This document shows positions 1 through 11,013 of a stretch of 36,952 bases of DNA, one piece after another (the stretch's first letter is position 1; each line of letters opens with the position of its first letter). Below the pieces are notes generated by a model. That model was not told the origin of the DNA. It made no database searches and saw nothing but the letters and a program-made list of their open reading frames with translations. Both the position numbers and the translations under genes were made by a program. Source of the stretch: Paraburkholderia heleia NBRC 101817 (GTDB lineage: Bacteria; Pseudomonadota; Gammaproteobacteria; Burkholderiales; Burkholderiaceae). The DNA lies in contig NZ_BBJH01000014.1 of assembly GCF_000739775.1 (NCBI RefSeq), positions 1 to 36,952 of the forward strand, written 5' to 3'.

Positions 1-241
1 GGCAACGGCAGGCGCGGCGTCGGACGCCAACGCGGCGTCCGCGCCGGCAACCGGCAGCGAGTCACAGCAAGGCGCGCAGTTGGGCGCGCAGTTGGGCGTA
101 CCGCCAGGGGCCCAACCGGGCGCCCAGCAGCAGGGCGCGGCTCCGGCAGCCACGGCCAGCGACGCGGCAGCCGCCGCAAGCGACGCCTTCCGTTCGCGCG
201 ATGCGTTCCGCTCGCGCGGCCGCGAAAGCGACGTGCAATAA
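1..241 (+). CDS. hflK: HflK C-terminal end (partial, 5' end outside window)
   Basis: The open frame enters the window in phase 2 (first full codon at base 2) and ends at TAA 239-241. The 79 visible residues are an Ala/Gln/Gly/Ser-rich low-complexity tail ending in an Arg-rich stretch (SRDAFRSRGRESDVQ). No SPFH core is visible, so the call rests on position: the stop lies 13 bases before hflC, and HflK proteins of this group carry such disordered C-terminal tails. HflK pairs with HflC in the inner membrane, facing the periplasm, and modulates the FtsH protease. Translational coupling to hflC is likely. Confidence comes from synteny rather than from domain sequence. Confidence 0.8.
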   Translation, partial: ATAGAASDANAASAPATGSESQQGAQLGAQLGVPPGAQPGAQQQGAAPAATASDAAAAASDAFRSRDAFRSRGRESDVQ

Positions 242-254
242 GGGGCGCGCCGAT

Positions 255-1169
255 ATGAACAAGATCATTGCGCTCGTCGTTGCCGTCGTGGTTGTCGTGC
301 TGGTTGCGTCGTCGGCCGTCTTCATGGTCGATCCGCGCCACGTCGCCATCATTTCTTCGTCGGGCGGGGCCAATGCCACGCTCGCCGGTCCCGGGCTGCA
401 TGTGAAGCTGCCGCCGCCGTTCCAGACCGTCACGTTCATCGACACGCGCATTCAGGCGTTCGATGCGCCCGACGCCGACCGCTACACGACCTCGGACAAG
501 ACCGAGCTGCTCGTGAACCCGGTCGTGCGTTATCGCATTTCCGATCCGCTCAAGCTCTTCGCGGCCACCAAGGGCGATGCGCAGACGCTTTCCGATCGTC
601 TCGCCTCGCTGTCGCGTGACGCGCTCGGCGACGCGATTTCGAAGGTCACGCTCGCTGAGGCGCTCGCGCAGCAGGAAGCCATCGCCAGCGGCGCGCGCGA
701 CGCGCTCAGACAAGCTGCGGCGCCGCTCGGCATCGACGTGATCGCGATCGAGCTCACGCGCGTCGATTACCCGCCGGAGCTGGCCCAGACGGTCTTCAAG
801 CGCATGAGCGCCGCGCGCGAGCAGGCCGCCGCCGAGATTCGCGAAAAGGGCGCGGCCGAAGCGCAGCAGATCAAGGACGACGCACAGCGCAAGCAGCAGG
901 GCGTGCTGGACGAAGCCTACGCCCAGGCGCAAGCGATCAAGGGCGAGGGCGACGGCAAGGCCGCCGCGATCGCCGCCGAGGCGTTCGGGCGCGACCCGGA
1001 CTTCTACCGGTTCTATCAGAGCATGCTCGCGTACCGCGAGAGCTTTCGCCCCGGCGACGTCATCGTGGTCGATTCGTCGAGCGACTTCTTCCGCTTCATG
1101 CGTGGTCCGAACGGCGGCGCGAATAGCGGGGATAACGCTCCCGCTTCGGCCACTCCGCGCAAACATTAG
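255..1169 (+). CDS. hflC: HflC, SPFH-family modulator of FtsH protease
   Basis: 304 residues from ATG 255, which follows an AGGGG ribosome site at 241-245. The frame is open upstream to an ATG at 201, but that would overlap the hflK tail and lacks the canonical start MNKIIALVVAVVV. One N-terminal membrane segment (about residues 3-25) is followed by an SPFH/band 7 domain (VDPRHVAIISS onward, to about residue 190). An Ala/Glu/Gln-rich helical coiled-coil region (AAREQAAAEIREKGAAEA) follows, then the HflC-type end with YRFYQSMLAYRESF. The short tail after residue 285 is disordered. HflK and HflC form a large periplasmic-facing cage around FtsH. The gene is co-directional with hflK, 13 bases apart. 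Confidence 0.95.
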   Translation: MNKIIALVVAVVVVVLVASSAVFMVDPRHVAIISSSGGANATLAGPGLHVKLPPPFQTVTFIDTRIQAFDAPDADRYTTSDKTELLVNPVVRYRISDPLKLFAATKGDAQTLSDRLASLSRDALGDAISKVTLAEALAQQEAIASGARDALRQAAAPLGIDVIAIELTRVDYPPELAQTVFKRMSAAREQAAAEIREKGAAEAQQIKDDAQRKQQGVLDEAYAQAQAIKGEGDGKAAAIAAEAFGRDPDFYRFYQSMLAYRESFRPGDVIVVDSSSDFFRFMRGPNGGANSGDNAPASATPRKH

Positions 1170-1216
1170 ACAAAACGAGACACACGCGCCGCGCACCGCG
1201 CGGCGTATTTCTTCGC

Positions 1217-1408
1217 ATGGACATAGCTGGCTCCCTCTTGCTCGCGATCGCGCTGATGCTGATTATCGAGGGCATGTTCCCGTTCGTTTTTCCGACGGCG
1301 TGGCGTGACACATTCCGTAAAATCGCGGAACGGCCGCCGCATCACATCAGGATCGGCGGGCTTATCGTGATGGGGCTCGGCCTCGTCCTGCTGGTGCTGG
1401 CGACCTGA
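1217..1408 (+). CDS. DUF2065 (YjeT-type) small inner-membrane protein
   Basis: 63 residues. Two hydrophobic segments (about residues 4-26 and 45-62) are separated by a short basic loop containing WRDTFRKIAERPPHHIR. That is the layout of the DUF2065/YjeT family, which is commonly encoded directly after hflC in proteobacteria. It lies 47 bases after the hflC stop and probably belongs to the same transcript. No function is established for the family; association with HflKC is guilt by position only. No clear Shine-Dalgarno is visible, but this is the only sensible ATG. Confidence 0.85.
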   Translation: MDIAGSLLLAIALMLIIEGMFPFVFPTAWRDTFRKIAERPPHHIRIGGLIVMGLGLVLLVLAT

Positions 1409-1531
1409 TGGCCTCGTGCCGCAGTCGCTCGCAGATGCGGTGAGTGGTTGGCGTTTTTTTGACGGATTCCGAATTATCGGGCCGCGCGGCGTTTCGCTGT
1501 GCGCGGTCCTCATTGTGGCAGGACTCAACCG

Positions 1532-2683
1532 ATGTCGACCTGGTTACTCCCCGAGAATATTGCGGACGTGCTGCCGTCCGAAGCGCGCAAGATCGAAGAA
1601 CTGCGCCGCCGCCTGCTGGACCGTTTCCGCGCCTACGGCTACGAAATGGTCATGCCGCCGTTGCTCGAGTATCTCGAGTCGCTGCTCGTGGGCAGCGGGC
1701 GCGACCTGAACCTGCGCACGTTCAAGCTCGTCGATCAGCTCTCGGGCCGCACGCTCGGCCTGCGCGCCGACATGACGCCGCAGGTCGCCCGCATCGACGC
1801 GCACCTCCTGAACCGCCAGGGCGTGACGCGCCTGTGCTACGCCGGCAACGTGCTGCACACGCTGCCGCGCGGCCTGCATGCCACGCGCGAACAGATCCAG
1901 ACCGGCGCGGAAATCTACGGTCACGCTGGCCTCGAAGCGGACCTCGAAATCCAGCAGCTGATGCTCGATGCGCTGCGTCTCGCGGGCCTGGCCAAGGTGC
2001 GTCTCGACCTCTCGCACGCCGGCGTGCTCGCCGCGATCTTCGAAGCGGATCCCGCTGCGGCTGCGCTCGGCGATGCTTTGTATGAAGCGCTCGCAGGCAA
2101 GGACGTGCCCCGTCTCGCCGAACTCACGCAGCACCTCGGAGCCGCCACGCGCGACGCCTTGCGGGCGCTGCCGTCGCTCTACGGCGACGGGAGTGTGATC
2201 GACGAGGCGCGCAAGCGTCTGCCCGCGCTGCCAGGCATCGCTCGCGCGCTCGACGACCTCGCGTTCCTCGTGCGCGAGATCGAGGGCGCGGAGCTGATGA
2301 TCGACCTTGCGGATCTCGGCGGCTACGCGTACCACAGCGGCGTAATGTTCTCGGCCTACGTGGACGGCGTGCCGAACGCCGTGGCCCGCGGCGGCCGCTA
2401 CGACAAGGTGGGCGAGGCCTACGGACGCGCCCGCGCGGCAACGGGCTTCTCGCTCGACCTGCGCGAAGTGGCGCGTATTTCGCCGGTCGAGGCGCGCAGC
2501 AGCGCGATCCTCGCGCCGTGGCGCCACGACGAGGCGCTGCGCAGCGCTGTCGCCGCGCTGCGCGATGCAGGCGAGGTCGTGATCCAGGCGCTGCCGGGTC
2601 ACGAGCACGACATGGACGAGTTCGCCTGCGACCGCGTGCTCGTCGAGCGCGACGGCGTCTGGGTCGTCGAAAAGCACGCCTGA
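1532..2683 (+). CDS. hisZ: HisZ, ATP phosphoribosyltransferase regulatory subunit
   Basis: 383 residues from ATG 1532 ([15 protein letters not shown]). The frame stays open for 11 codons upstream but those are not family-like. It is a class II histidyl-tRNA-synthetase-like fold: [22 protein letters not shown] is split across motif 1, [10 protein letters not shown] and [10 protein letters not shown] follow, and [15 protein letters not shown] lies near residues 288-302. The anticodon-binding domain of true HisRS is absent, and length fits HisZ. HisZ activates the short form of HisG in the first step of histidine synthesis, so the genome should encode a short HisG elsewhere. The purA promoter follows 150 bases downstream. 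Confidence 0.93.
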   Translation: MSTWLLPENIADVLPSEARKIEELRRRLLDRFRAYGYEMVMPPLLEYLESLLVGSGRDLNLRTFKLVDQLSGRTLGLRADMTPQVARIDAHLLNRQGVTRLCYAGNVLHTLPRGLHATREQIQTGAEIYGHAGLEADLEIQQLMLDALRLAGLAKVRLDLSHAGVLAAIFEADPAAAALGDALYEALAGKDVPRLAELTQHLGAATRDALRALPSLYGDGSVIDEARKRLPALPGIARALDDLAFLVREIEGAELMIDLADLGGYAYHSGVMFSAYVDGVPNAVARGGRYDKVGEAYGRARAATGFSLDLREVARISPVEARSSAILAPWRHDEALRSAVAALRDAGEVVIQALPGHEHDMDEFACDRVLVERDGVWVVEKHA

Positions 2684-2829
2684 TACCGCATCCGGGTGGC
2701 CATCGGGGCGGCGATTCGCGCCGCCGCGCAAGCGCGCCAAAGCACGCTTCGCATCGCGCATGCCGTTGAGTGCAAAAGGAAATTCCGCGAATTTCGGGAA
2801 AAAAAGGCGGCCTTGCCGCTGAACCCAGG

Positions 2830-2835
2830 TAGAAT
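2830..2835 (+). promoter_or_regulatory. putative -10 box for purA
   Basis: TAGAAT, 27 bases before the purA ATG. The same hexamer sits before kup, the 9606 gene and accA, suggesting a common sigma-70 -10 form here. No convincing -35 hexamer at 16-18 bases spacing. Confidence 0.4.
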
Positions 2836-2853
2836 ACGTTTTTAACCAGCTAA

Positions 2854-4209
<1,356 letters not shown>

Positions 4210-4232
4210 GTGGTAAGAAGGCAGAAGCAAAA

Positions 4233-4802
4233 ATGATTCAAATGATGGACCCGCGCAACGACGACAAGAACCTGTGGGTCGGCTGGGACGAATATCACCG
4301 GCTGATCGAACTGCTCGCGCTCAAGGTGCACGAGTCGCGCTGGAAGTTCGACCAGATCCTGTGTCTCGCGCGCGGCGGCTTGCGCGTGGGCGACCAGCTC
4401 TCGCGCATCTACGATCTGCCTTTGGCGATCCTCGCGACCAGTTCGTACCGCGAAGCAGCCGGCACGGAGCAGGGCGAACTGGACATCGCGCAATACATCA
4501 CGATGACGCGCGGTCACCTGGAAGGCAACGTGCTGCTCGTCGACGATCTCGTCGATTCGGGCGTCACGCTCGCCCGCGTGCAGGAGCACCTCAAGGAGCG
4601 TTACCCGGCCGTGACCGGCGTGCGCTCGGCGGTGCTCTGGTACAAGGGCTGCTCGAAGGTGACGCCGGATTATTTCGTCCAGCATCTGCCGACCAACCCG
4701 TGGATACACCAGCCATTCGAGGAGTGGGATACAGTGCGCCCGCACAATCTCGGTGCGTGGATCAAGCGCGGTTTGCAGCAAGCGCAAGATTCGCAGAATT
4801 AA
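4233..4802 (+). CDS. Purine-type phosphoribosyltransferase
   Basis: 189 residues. The PRPP-binding motif VLLVDDLVDSGVTL lies at about 100-113, and a type I PRTase N-terminal half includes CLARGGLRVGDQLSR. It resembles the xanthine/hypoxanthine phosphoribosyltransferases (purine base plus PRPP to nucleotide); the exact base cannot be read from sequence. An AAGG Shine-Dalgarno element at 4218-4221 supports ATG 4233; a second ATG at 4242 is possible. It is probably co-transcribed with purA, which fits purine salvage feeding the same nucleotide pool. Confidence 0.85.
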   Translation: MIQMMDPRNDDKNLWVGWDEYHRLIELLALKVHESRWKFDQILCLARGGLRVGDQLSRIYDLPLAILATSSYREAAGTEQGELDIAQYITMTRGHLEGNVLLVDDLVDSGVTLARVQEHLKERYPAVTGVRSAVLWYKGCSKVTPDYFVQHLPTNPWIHQPFEEWDTVRPHNLGAWIKRGLQQAQDSQN

Positions 4803-4856
4803 TCAGGCGTCGTGCCGCCTCCCGGGTTTTCGGGCCTGCGGCGGACAGATTCAGAG

Positions 4857-4885
4857 ACGGAGCCTTCATGGCTCCGTTTTTTTTT
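4857..4885 (+). terminator. Rho-independent terminator after purA-phosphoribosyltransferase
   Basis: 8-bp perfect stem (ACGGAGCC 4857-4864 / GGCTCCGT 4870-4877), 5-base loop TTCAT, then T through 4885. Confidence 0.93.
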
Positions 4886-5017
4886 GTGCGCATCGCCGTC
4901 GTTTCCCGGCGGCGGCGCAGGCGGGCAGACGGCATCTGGGCCCGGTGCTAAACTGCGCGGGGACAGGGGGATGTCGCAGTGCCGCGACGGCCGCTCGGTT
5001 TCTGCCGCAGCCCGGTT

Positions 5018-5023
5018 TAGAAT
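5018..5023 (+). promoter_or_regulatory. putative -10 box for kup
   Basis: TAGAAT, 40 bases upstream of the kup ATG and downstream of the preceding terminator, so kup needs its own promoter in this interval. The -35 region is not recognisable. Confidence 0.4.
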
Positions 5024-5063
5024 AGCGCTCGTTTTTTCCGCCTCGCAACGGATTACCGCGTAT

Positions 5064-6950
5064 ATGACAACTAGCACACACGTGGCCAAGCAGCCGCTAC
5101 CTACTCTCGCCGTAGCGGCCATCGGCGTGGTGTTCGGCGACATCGGCACGAGCCCGCTGTATTCGCTGAAAGAGGCGTTCAGCCCGTCACACGGCATTCC
5201 GCTCAATGAGACCTCGATACTCGGCGTCATTTCGCTGTTGTTCTGGGCGATCGTGATCGTCGTGAGCGTCAAATATGTCTTTTTTGTGATGCGCGCCGAC
5301 AACAATGGCGAGGGCGGCGTGCTCGCGCTCATGGCGCTCGCCATGCGCTCGTTCAGCCGCAAGAGCAGGTCGGCCGCGCTGCTCACGGCGTTGGGAATCT
5401 TCGGGGCGTGCATGTTTTACGGCGATGCCGTCATCACGCCGGCCATCTCGGTCATGTCGGCGGTGGAAGGGCTCGAAATCGCCGCGCCCAAGCTCTCGCA
5501 TCTGGTGTTGCCGCTCACGATGGTGATCCTCATCCTGCTGTTCTGGATCCAGCGGCACGGTACCGCGCTGGTCGGCCGCCTGTTCGGCCCGATCATGGTG
5601 CTCTGGTTCGTCACCATCGGTGTGCTCGGCGTCTCGCGCATCGTCCAGGCGCCCGGCGTCATTGCAGCGCTCAGCCCGTATTACGCGGTCAGTTTCATGG
5701 GCGCGCACATGCTGCAGGCCTACGTGGTGCTCGGCTCGGTTGTGCTGGTGCTGACCGGCGCGGAGGCGCTCTACGCCGACATGGGGCACTTCGGCGCGCA
5801 GCCGATTCGCTGTGCCTGGTACACGCTCGTGATGCCCTCGCTCGTACTCAACTACTTCGGGCAGGGCGCACTGCTGATGCAGGACCATCGCGCGATCGAA
5901 AATCCGTTTTTCCTGCTAGCGCCGGAATGGGCGCTGCTGCCGCTCGTCGTGCTTTCCACTGTGGCGACCGTGATCGCTTCTCAGGCCGTGATCTCGGGCG
6001 CGTACTCGCTCACGAGTCAGGCCATCCTGCTTGGCTATGTGCCGCGCATGAAGGTGCTGCACACGTCGGACCTCGCCATCGGCCAGATCTACGTGCCGGT
6101 CGTGAACTGGATGCTGCTCTTCATCATTCTGTGCATCGTCGTCGCATTCAAGAGTTCGGACAATCTGGCCGCCGCATACGGTATCGCCGTGACCGCGACG
6201 ATGGTGATCACCACGGTGCTCGTCGCCGTCGTGATGACGAAGGTGTGGAAGTGGAACAAGGCGCTCGTCACCTGCATCATCGCGGTGCTGCTGGCCGTCG
6301 ATCTGGGCTTTTTCGGCGCGAACCTGCTGAAGGTCGAGGAGGGGGGCTGGCTGCCGCTCGGCATCGGCGCACTGCTGTTCTTCCTGCTGATGACCTGGTT
6401 CAAGGGCCGCATGATCGTGAAGGACCGCACGGCCGCCGACGGCATTCCGCTCATGCCCTTCCTGCAAGGACTGCTCGCGCACCCGCCGCATCGCGTCTCG
6501 GGTACGGCGATCTATCTCACGGGCAGCGAATCGCTCGTGCCGGTGAGCCTGCTGCACAACCTCAAGCACAACAAGGTGCTGCACGAACGCACGATCTTCC
6601 TCACATTCGTGATTCGCGACATTCCGTACGTGGCGGACGCGGAGCGCGTGACGGTGAAGGATATCGGCGGCGGACTCTATCTCGTGAAGGCCGATTACGG
6701 TTTCAACGAAACGCCCGACGTGCAGGCGGTGCTCGACGAGATCTCGCGCACGCACAACATGACGTTCGAGATGATGGACACGTCGTTCTTCCTCGCGCGC
6801 GAGACGGTCGTGCCGACGCAACTGCCGGGCATGTCGATCTTCCGCGAACGCGTGTTCGCGTGGATGCATCAGAACGCGGCGAAGCCCACCGACTTCTTCA
6901 GTATTCCTGCAAACCGCGTGGTCGAACTCGGCACGAAGATCGAGATCTGA
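5064..6950 (+). CDS. kup: Kup low-affinity potassium transporter
   Basis: 628 residues from ATG 5064 ([19 protein letters not shown]). The frame extends upstream, but across the terminator, so that extension is rejected. It is a KUP/HAK family K+:H+ symporter of the inner membrane. The first helix has the signature [19 protein letters not shown], followed by [17 protein letters not shown] and [21 protein letters not shown]. About 12 hydrophobic segments run to roughly residue 460. A soluble C-terminal domain of about 170 residues then begins ([20 protein letters not shown]). Kup is the constitutive, osmotic or acid-stress K+ uptake system in proteobacteria. Confidence 0.97.
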   Translation: MTTSTHVAKQPLPTLAVAAIGVVFGDIGTSPLYSLKEAFSPSHGIPLNETSILGVISLLFWAIVIVVSVKYVFFVMRADNNGEGGVLALMALAMRSFSRKSRSAALLTALGIFGACMFYGDAVITPAISVMSAVEGLEIAAPKLSHLVLPLTMVILILLFWIQRHGTALVGRLFGPIMVLWFVTIGVLGVSRIVQAPGVIAALSPYYAVSFMGAHMLQAYVVLGSVVLVLTGAEALYADMGHFGAQPIRCAWYTLVMPSLVLNYFGQGALLMQDHRAIENPFFLLAPEWALLPLVVLSTVATVIASQAVISGAYSLTSQAILLGYVPRMKVLHTSDLAIGQIYVPVVNWMLLFIILCIVVAFKSSDNLAAAYGIAVTATMVITTVLVAVVMTKVWKWNKALVTCIIAVLLAVDLGFFGANLLKVEEGGWLPLGIGALLFFLLMTWFKGRMIVKDRTAADGIPLMPFLQGLLAHPPHRVSGTAIYLTGSESLVPVSLLHNLKHNKVLHERTIFLTFVIRDIPYVADAERVTVKDIGGGLYLVKADYGFNETPDVQAVLDEISRTHNMTFEMMDTSFFLARETVVPTQLPGMSIFRERVFAWMHQNAAKPTDFFSIPANRVVELGTKIEI

Positions 6951-6968
6951 TCGCGTCGTTTCGACCAG

Positions 6969-7001
6969 AAAAAAAAGGCACCTCCATGGGGTGCCTTTTT
7001 T
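6969..7001. terminator. Bidirectional terminator between kup and tex
   Basis: Stem GGCACC 6977-6982 / GGTGCC 6990-6995, loop TCCATGG. It is flanked by an A-run (6969-6976) and a T-run (6996-7001), so it can end both the rightward kup and the leftward tex transcripts. Confidence 0.88.
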
Positions 7002-7052
7002 GGTTGCGCGCGCAACGTGAGCCGATGCGGCCCATGTTGCGTCATGCGGACA

Positions 7053-9413
7053 TCAGCGTTGCTTGAGCTTCGCGAATGCCGCCGCCATCGCGCCTGCCGG
7101 TTCCGCATCGCGCGAACGCTGGCCGCCGCGAGTATCACGACTGCCGCCGCTGCCGCTGCCGCTGCCGCGATTGTCGCGGTTGCCCGACTGGCTGCCGCCA
7201 CTACGTGAGGCGCCCGCACTCGCGGGGTCGTCGTCCAGACGCATCGTGAGCGCGATGCGCTGACGCTTCACGTCGACGTCGAGCACCTTCACTTTGACGA
7301 CCTGGCCGGCCTTGACGACTTCGTGTGGGTCCCTGATGAACTTCGTCGACATGGCCGAGACGTGCACGAGCCCGTCCTGATGGACGCCCACGTCGATGAA
7401 TGCGCCGAACGCAGCCACGTTCGTCACGACACCTTCGAGCAGCATGCCCGGCACGAGGTCGGAGACTTTCTCGACGCCATCGCGGAAGGTTGCCGTCTTG
7501 AACTCGGGGCGCGGATCGCGGCCCGGTTTTTCCAGCTCGCTCAGGATGTCGCGCACCGTCGGCAGACCGAAACGTTCGTCCACGAACTCGGTGGGCGCGA
7601 GGCCCGAAAGCGCTTCGCGGCTGCCGAGCACATCGCCGATCGTACGCTTGATCTTCGCGAGCATGCGCTCGACGACGGGGTACGCTTCCGGGTGCACCGA
7701 CGAGCGATCGAGCGGATTGTCGCCGCCGTTGATGCGCAGGAAGCCCGCGGCTTGCTCGAAGGTCTTGTCGCCCAGGCGCGGCACCTTCTTCAGATGCTCG
7801 CGCGAAGGGAACGGGCCGTTCGCATCGCGGTAATCGACGATATTGCGCGCGAGCGTCGAGTTCAGGCCCGACACGCGGGCGAGCAGGGCAACCGAGGCCG
7901 TGTTCGCATCCACGCCCACGGCGTTCACGCAGTCCTCGACGACCGCGTCGAGCGAGCGCGCGAGTTCGCGCTGGTTCACGTCGTGCTGGTACTGGCCCAC
8001 GCCGATCGCTTTCGGCTCGATCTTCACGAGTTCGGCGAGCGGGTCCTGCAGACGGCGCGCGATGGAAACGGCCCCGCGCAGCGACACATCGAGTTCGGGG
8101 AATTCCTTCGCCGCCAGTTCGGAGGCCGAATAAACCGACGCCCCGGCTTCGGAAACCACGATCTTCTGCAGCTTCAGTTCGGGATGCTTCGAGATCAGCT
8201 CGCTCGCGAGCTTGTCGGTTTCACGCGAAGCCGTGCCGTTGCCGATGCTGATGAGTTCCGCTTGCGTCTGCGCGGCGATGCGCGCGAGCTTCGCGAGCGA
8301 GCCGTCCCAGTCGCGGCGCGGCTCGTGCGGGTAGATCGTGTCGGTGGCGAGCAGCTTGCCTGTGCGGTCGACCACGGCGACCTTCACGCCGGTGCGCAGG
8401 CCCGGGTCGAGGCCGATCACGGCCTTGGGACCGGCCGGCGCGGCAAGCAGCAGATCCTTCAGGTTGCGTGCGAACACGCGGATTGCCTCGTTTTCGGCCT
8501 GCTCGCGCAAGTTCGTGAGCAGCTCGTTTTCGATATGCGGCTGCACCTTCACGCGCCAGCACCAGCGGCAGACGTCGGAGAGCCATTTATCGGCCGGACG
8601 GTTCTGGTTCGCAATGCCGAAGTGACGCGCGATCATCGCTTCGCCCGGATGCGGCACCTGTGTGTCCAGTTCGCCGCCGAGGCCGAGCTTGATCATCAGC
8701 ACACCGGCGTTGCGGCCGCGGAACAGCGCGAGCGCGCGGTGCGACGGCACGGTCTTGATGGTCTCGGAATAGTCGTAGTAGTCGCGGAACTTCTCGCCTT
8801 CCTCGTTTTCCTTGCCCTCGACCACGCTCGACATCACCACGCCCTGGTTGTGCAGCCAGTCGCGCAGCTTGCCCAGCAGTTCGGCCGTTTCGCCGAACTG
8901 CTCGGAGAGGATGTCGCGCGCGCCGTCGAGTGCGGCCTTGACGTCGGCGACACCCTTTTCGGCGTCTACGTACTGTGCGGCTTCCGTTTGCGGGTCGAGC
9001 AGCGGGTTCGCGAGCAGCGCGTCGGCGAGCGGCTGCAGGCCGGCTTCGCGCGCGATCTGTGCGCGCGTGCGGCGCTTCGGCTTGTAGGGCAGATAGAGGT
9101 CTTCGAGAACCTGCTTGCTGTCGGCCGCTTCGATGGCGCCGCGCAATTCGTCGGTGAGCTTGCCTTGTTCCTCGATGCTCACGAGGATCGCCGCGCGGCG
9201 GTCTTCGAGTTCGCGCAGATAGAGCAGGCGTTCTTCGAGCGTACGCAGTTGCGTATCGTCGAGATTGCCCGTGACTTCCTTGCGGTAACGGGCGATGAAC
9301 GGAACGGTCGAGCCTTCGTCGAGAAGCTGCACGGCGGCTGCGACCTGGCGCGGCTGCACGCTCAGTTCAGTGGCGATACGCTGGACGATCTTGAGTGCTA
9401 CGGTTTCCGTCAT
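7053..9413 (-). CDS. tex: Tex, S1-domain transcription accessory protein
   Basis: 786 residues from the ATG at 9413 ([17 protein letters not shown]); the frame's upstream extension is not family-like. Domains in order are: an N-terminal helical region ([27 protein letters not shown] interrupted around residue 30), a YqgF/RNase H-like domain starting near residue 329 ([16 protein letters not shown]), paired helix-hairpin-helix motifs around 490-560, and an S1 RNA-binding domain at about 650-722 ([17 protein letters not shown]). The last 60 residues are Gly/Ser/Arg/Asp-rich low complexity ending [10 protein letters not shown]. Tex binds nucleic acid and affects transcription and toxin expression in Bordetella; its precise role is unsettled. 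It converges with kup at the shared terminator. Confidence 0.96.
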   Translation of the reverse strand: MTETVALKIVQRIATELSVQPRQVAAAVQLLDEGSTVPFIARYRKEVTGNLDDTQLRTLEERLLYLRELEDRRAAILVSIEEQGKLTDELRGAIEAADSKQVLEDLYLPYKPKRRTRAQIAREAGLQPLADALLANPLLDPQTEAAQYVDAEKGVADVKAALDGARDILSEQFGETAELLGKLRDWLHNQGVVMSSVVEGKENEEGEKFRDYYDYSETIKTVPSHRALALFRGRNAGVLMIKLGLGGELDTQVPHPGEAMIARHFGIANQNRPADKWLSDVCRWCWRVKVQPHIENELLTNLREQAENEAIRVFARNLKDLLLAAPAGPKAVIGLDPGLRTGVKVAVVDRTGKLLATDTIYPHEPRRDWDGSLAKLARIAAQTQAELISIGNGTASRETDKLASELISKHPELKLQKIVVSEAGASVYSASELAAKEFPELDVSLRGAVSIARRLQDPLAELVKIEPKAIGVGQYQHDVNQRELARSLDAVVEDCVNAVGVDANTASVALLARVSGLNSTLARNIVDYRDANGPFPSREHLKKVPRLGDKTFEQAAGFLRINGGDNPLDRSSVHPEAYPVVERMLAKIKRTIGDVLGSREALSGLAPTEFVDERFGLPTVRDILSELEKPGRDPRPEFKTATFRDGVEKVSDLVPGMLLEGVVTNVAAFGAFIDVGVHQDGLVHVSAMSTKFIRDPHEVVKAGQVVKVKVLDVDVKRQRIALTMRLDDDPASAGASRSGGSQSGNRDNRGSGSGSGGSRDTRGGQRSRDAEPAGAMAAAFAKLKQR

Positions 9414-9592
9414 AGGGTCTGGATATTCCTGCGAGGATCGGATTGCGGTCCGGGTTTGCGGTCCGGCGGCCGGTGCGGGCTCGTGTGTCCGGGGCGCCCA
9501 GTGTGCAAAAAGGCGCGTTGCCGGGTGCGCCCGCCGGCCGGTGGAGCGGGGCATTTTGCCATAAATGGCCGAGCGCTCAACCCGGGGGGTGT

Positions 9593-9598
9593 TAGAAT
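9593..9598 (+). promoter_or_regulatory. putative -10 box abutting the 9606 gene
   Basis: TAGAAT ends only 7 bases before ATG 9606, so transcription would begin at or next to the start codon. No matching -35 hexamer stands out. Confidence 0.4.
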
Positions 9599-9605
9599 TT
9601 CAGCC

Positions 9606-10616
9606 ATGTCCCGCTGCTCACAGAAGACGTTGACGACCTCCCGCTTCTCCCCTGATTCGCCCCTTGCCCGGTTTCGCACGCCTGTCGGCGTCACGCGGCG
9701 TTTCCCCGCTCTTGGGGCAATTTGTGCCGTCGCGCTGAGCTTCGGTGCGAGCGTTCCGGCCCTCGCGCAGGCGGTCGGGGTGACAGGGCCGCTGCAGAAG
9801 CCAGGTGCGGCAACTGCGACGACGCAGTTGCCGCCTTCGGGCAATGCGCCGCTCGCAGCGTCTGACGCAGCAGGGGCCGCTGGGGCGCCCCAGTCGCAGC
9901 AGAGTGACTTCGACGCGCGGCAACAGGTGCTGGACCGTCGTGCCGCGGAGAACAACTATCAGTTTGCCGTCGCGCAGCACAACTGCTACAGCACGTTCTT
10001 CGTGAATCATTGCATCGGCAAGGCGCGCGACAAGATGCGTGTCGTGCAGGCCGACATCCGCCGCGAGCAACTTGCGCTCGACGACGAAAAACGTGCCGCG
10101 CATGCGCAGCAGCGCGACCATCAGGCGGCCTTGCAACGCGCGCAGGACGAAGCCAATGCGCCGCAGCGCGCCGCCAACGAAGCGGCCAGCGCGCAGGCGT
10201 ACGAACAGAAGCAGCAGCAACACGCGCTCGATCAGGCACAGCGTCAGGCCGAGGCGCCGCAGCGTGCGGCGAACGAGCAGGCGTATCAGGAAAAGCAGCG
10301 ACAGCATGCGCTGGCCGAGGCCCAGCGCCAGGGCGAGCAATCGCAGCGCAACGCGAACCAGGCGGCATACGACCAGAAGCAGGCGAACTACCAGAACCAG
10401 CTTGACGAAGCGCGCCGCCAGGGCGAGGAAAAGGCTCAGGAACGCGCCGGGAAGGCCGAGCGCTACCAGCAGAAGCAGGAAGACGCGGCGAAGCACAAGG
10501 CCGATGTCGAAGAGCGTCAGAAACAGGCGGCCGAGAAGGCGCAGCAAAAACAGCAGCAGGAAGAACAGCAGAAACAACAGGAAAAGCAGCAGCAGGAAGA
10601 ACAGCAGGACCAGTAG
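9606..10616 (+). CDS. Secreted Gln/Glu-rich coiled-coil repeat protein, unknown function
   Basis: 336 residues from ATG 9606. The frame is open far upstream but there lies antisense to tex. A long signal peptide runs to about residue 55 (basic start, hydrophobic ALGAICAVALSFGASV, cleavage after PALAQA). A linker with DAAGAAGAP follows. Next comes a short conserved-looking segment with two cysteines, Cys127 and Cys136 (HNCYSTFFVNHC), that could form a periplasmic disulfide. From about residue 150 it is continuous charged helix with repeats of 28-32 residues; the anchor APQRAANE is at 185-192 and 217-224, and its variant QSQRNANQ at 245-252. The last 50 residues are almost only Q, E and K. No enzyme motif is seen. 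A structural or scaffolding envelope role is possible but unproven. No Shine-Dalgarno precedes the start. Confidence 0.8.
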   Translation: MSRCSQKTLTTSRFSPDSPLARFRTPVGVTRRFPALGAICAVALSFGASVPALAQAVGVTGPLQKPGAATATTQLPPSGNAPLAASDAAGAAGAPQSQQSDFDARQQVLDRRAAENNYQFAVAQHNCYSTFFVNHCIGKARDKMRVVQADIRREQLALDDEKRAAHAQQRDHQAALQRAQDEANAPQRAANEAASAQAYEQKQQQHALDQAQRQAEAPQRAANEQAYQEKQRQHALAEAQRQGEQSQRNANQAAYDQKQANYQNQLDEARRQGEEKAQERAGKAERYQQKQEDAAKHKADVEERQKQAAEKAQQKQQQEEQQKQQEKQQQEEQQDQ

Positions 10617-10703
10617 CACGAGTAGCACGCTTTTTCAGCCGGACTGCAACCTCAGGCGCGTCGTCCTTCGCAAGCGCGCGCCGCATATGTCGAGGAGGCG
10701 AGC

Positions 10704-10937
10704 ATGCGCGAGCATCGTGAAGTCAAGACCGAGGTCCTTCGTGACCGCATTCTGCAACTGGAATCGGAACATGGCGATCTGGACCGCCTGATAGGCAGGA
10801 TGTCCGACACCCCGGACTATGACGATCTCGAACTGCAGAGGCTGAAGAAGCGCAAGCTCAAGGTCAAGGACAACATCCTCCTGCTGCAACTGCAGCTGGA
10901 CCCCGATTCAACGAAGACTTCGGACGGGCACGCCTGA
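10704..10937 (+). CDS. DUF465 (YdcH-type) small helical protein
   Basis: 77 residues. An AGGAGG ribosome site at 10692-10697 fixes ATG 10704. The sequence is a two-helix charged hairpin: VLRDRILQLESEHGDLDRLI, then LELQRLKKRKLKVKDNI. This is the DUF465/YdcH family signature, including the conserved H-x-x-L-D and K-K-x-K-L-x-x-K-D elements. The family has no assigned function. It lies 87 bases after the Gln-rich coiled-coil gene and 76 before the helicase gene, on the same strand. Confidence 0.88.
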   Translation: MREHREVKTEVLRDRILQLESEHGDLDRLIGRMSDTPDYDDLELQRLKKRKLKVKDNILLLQLQLDPDSTKTSDGHA

Positions 10938-11013
10938 TTCCGGGTCCTGGCAGGCGCCGGGGCGCGGCAGTCGGCGCGTTGCGCCGTTCCGGACCGAGCA
11001 GGAACCGCTTGCC

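Noticed and set aside
7323..9600. Very long open frame on the plus strand running into the 9606 gene
   Set aside because: It is antisense to tex, Arg/His/Ala-rich as expected for a high-G+C shadow frame, and has no signal or family motif until 9606.
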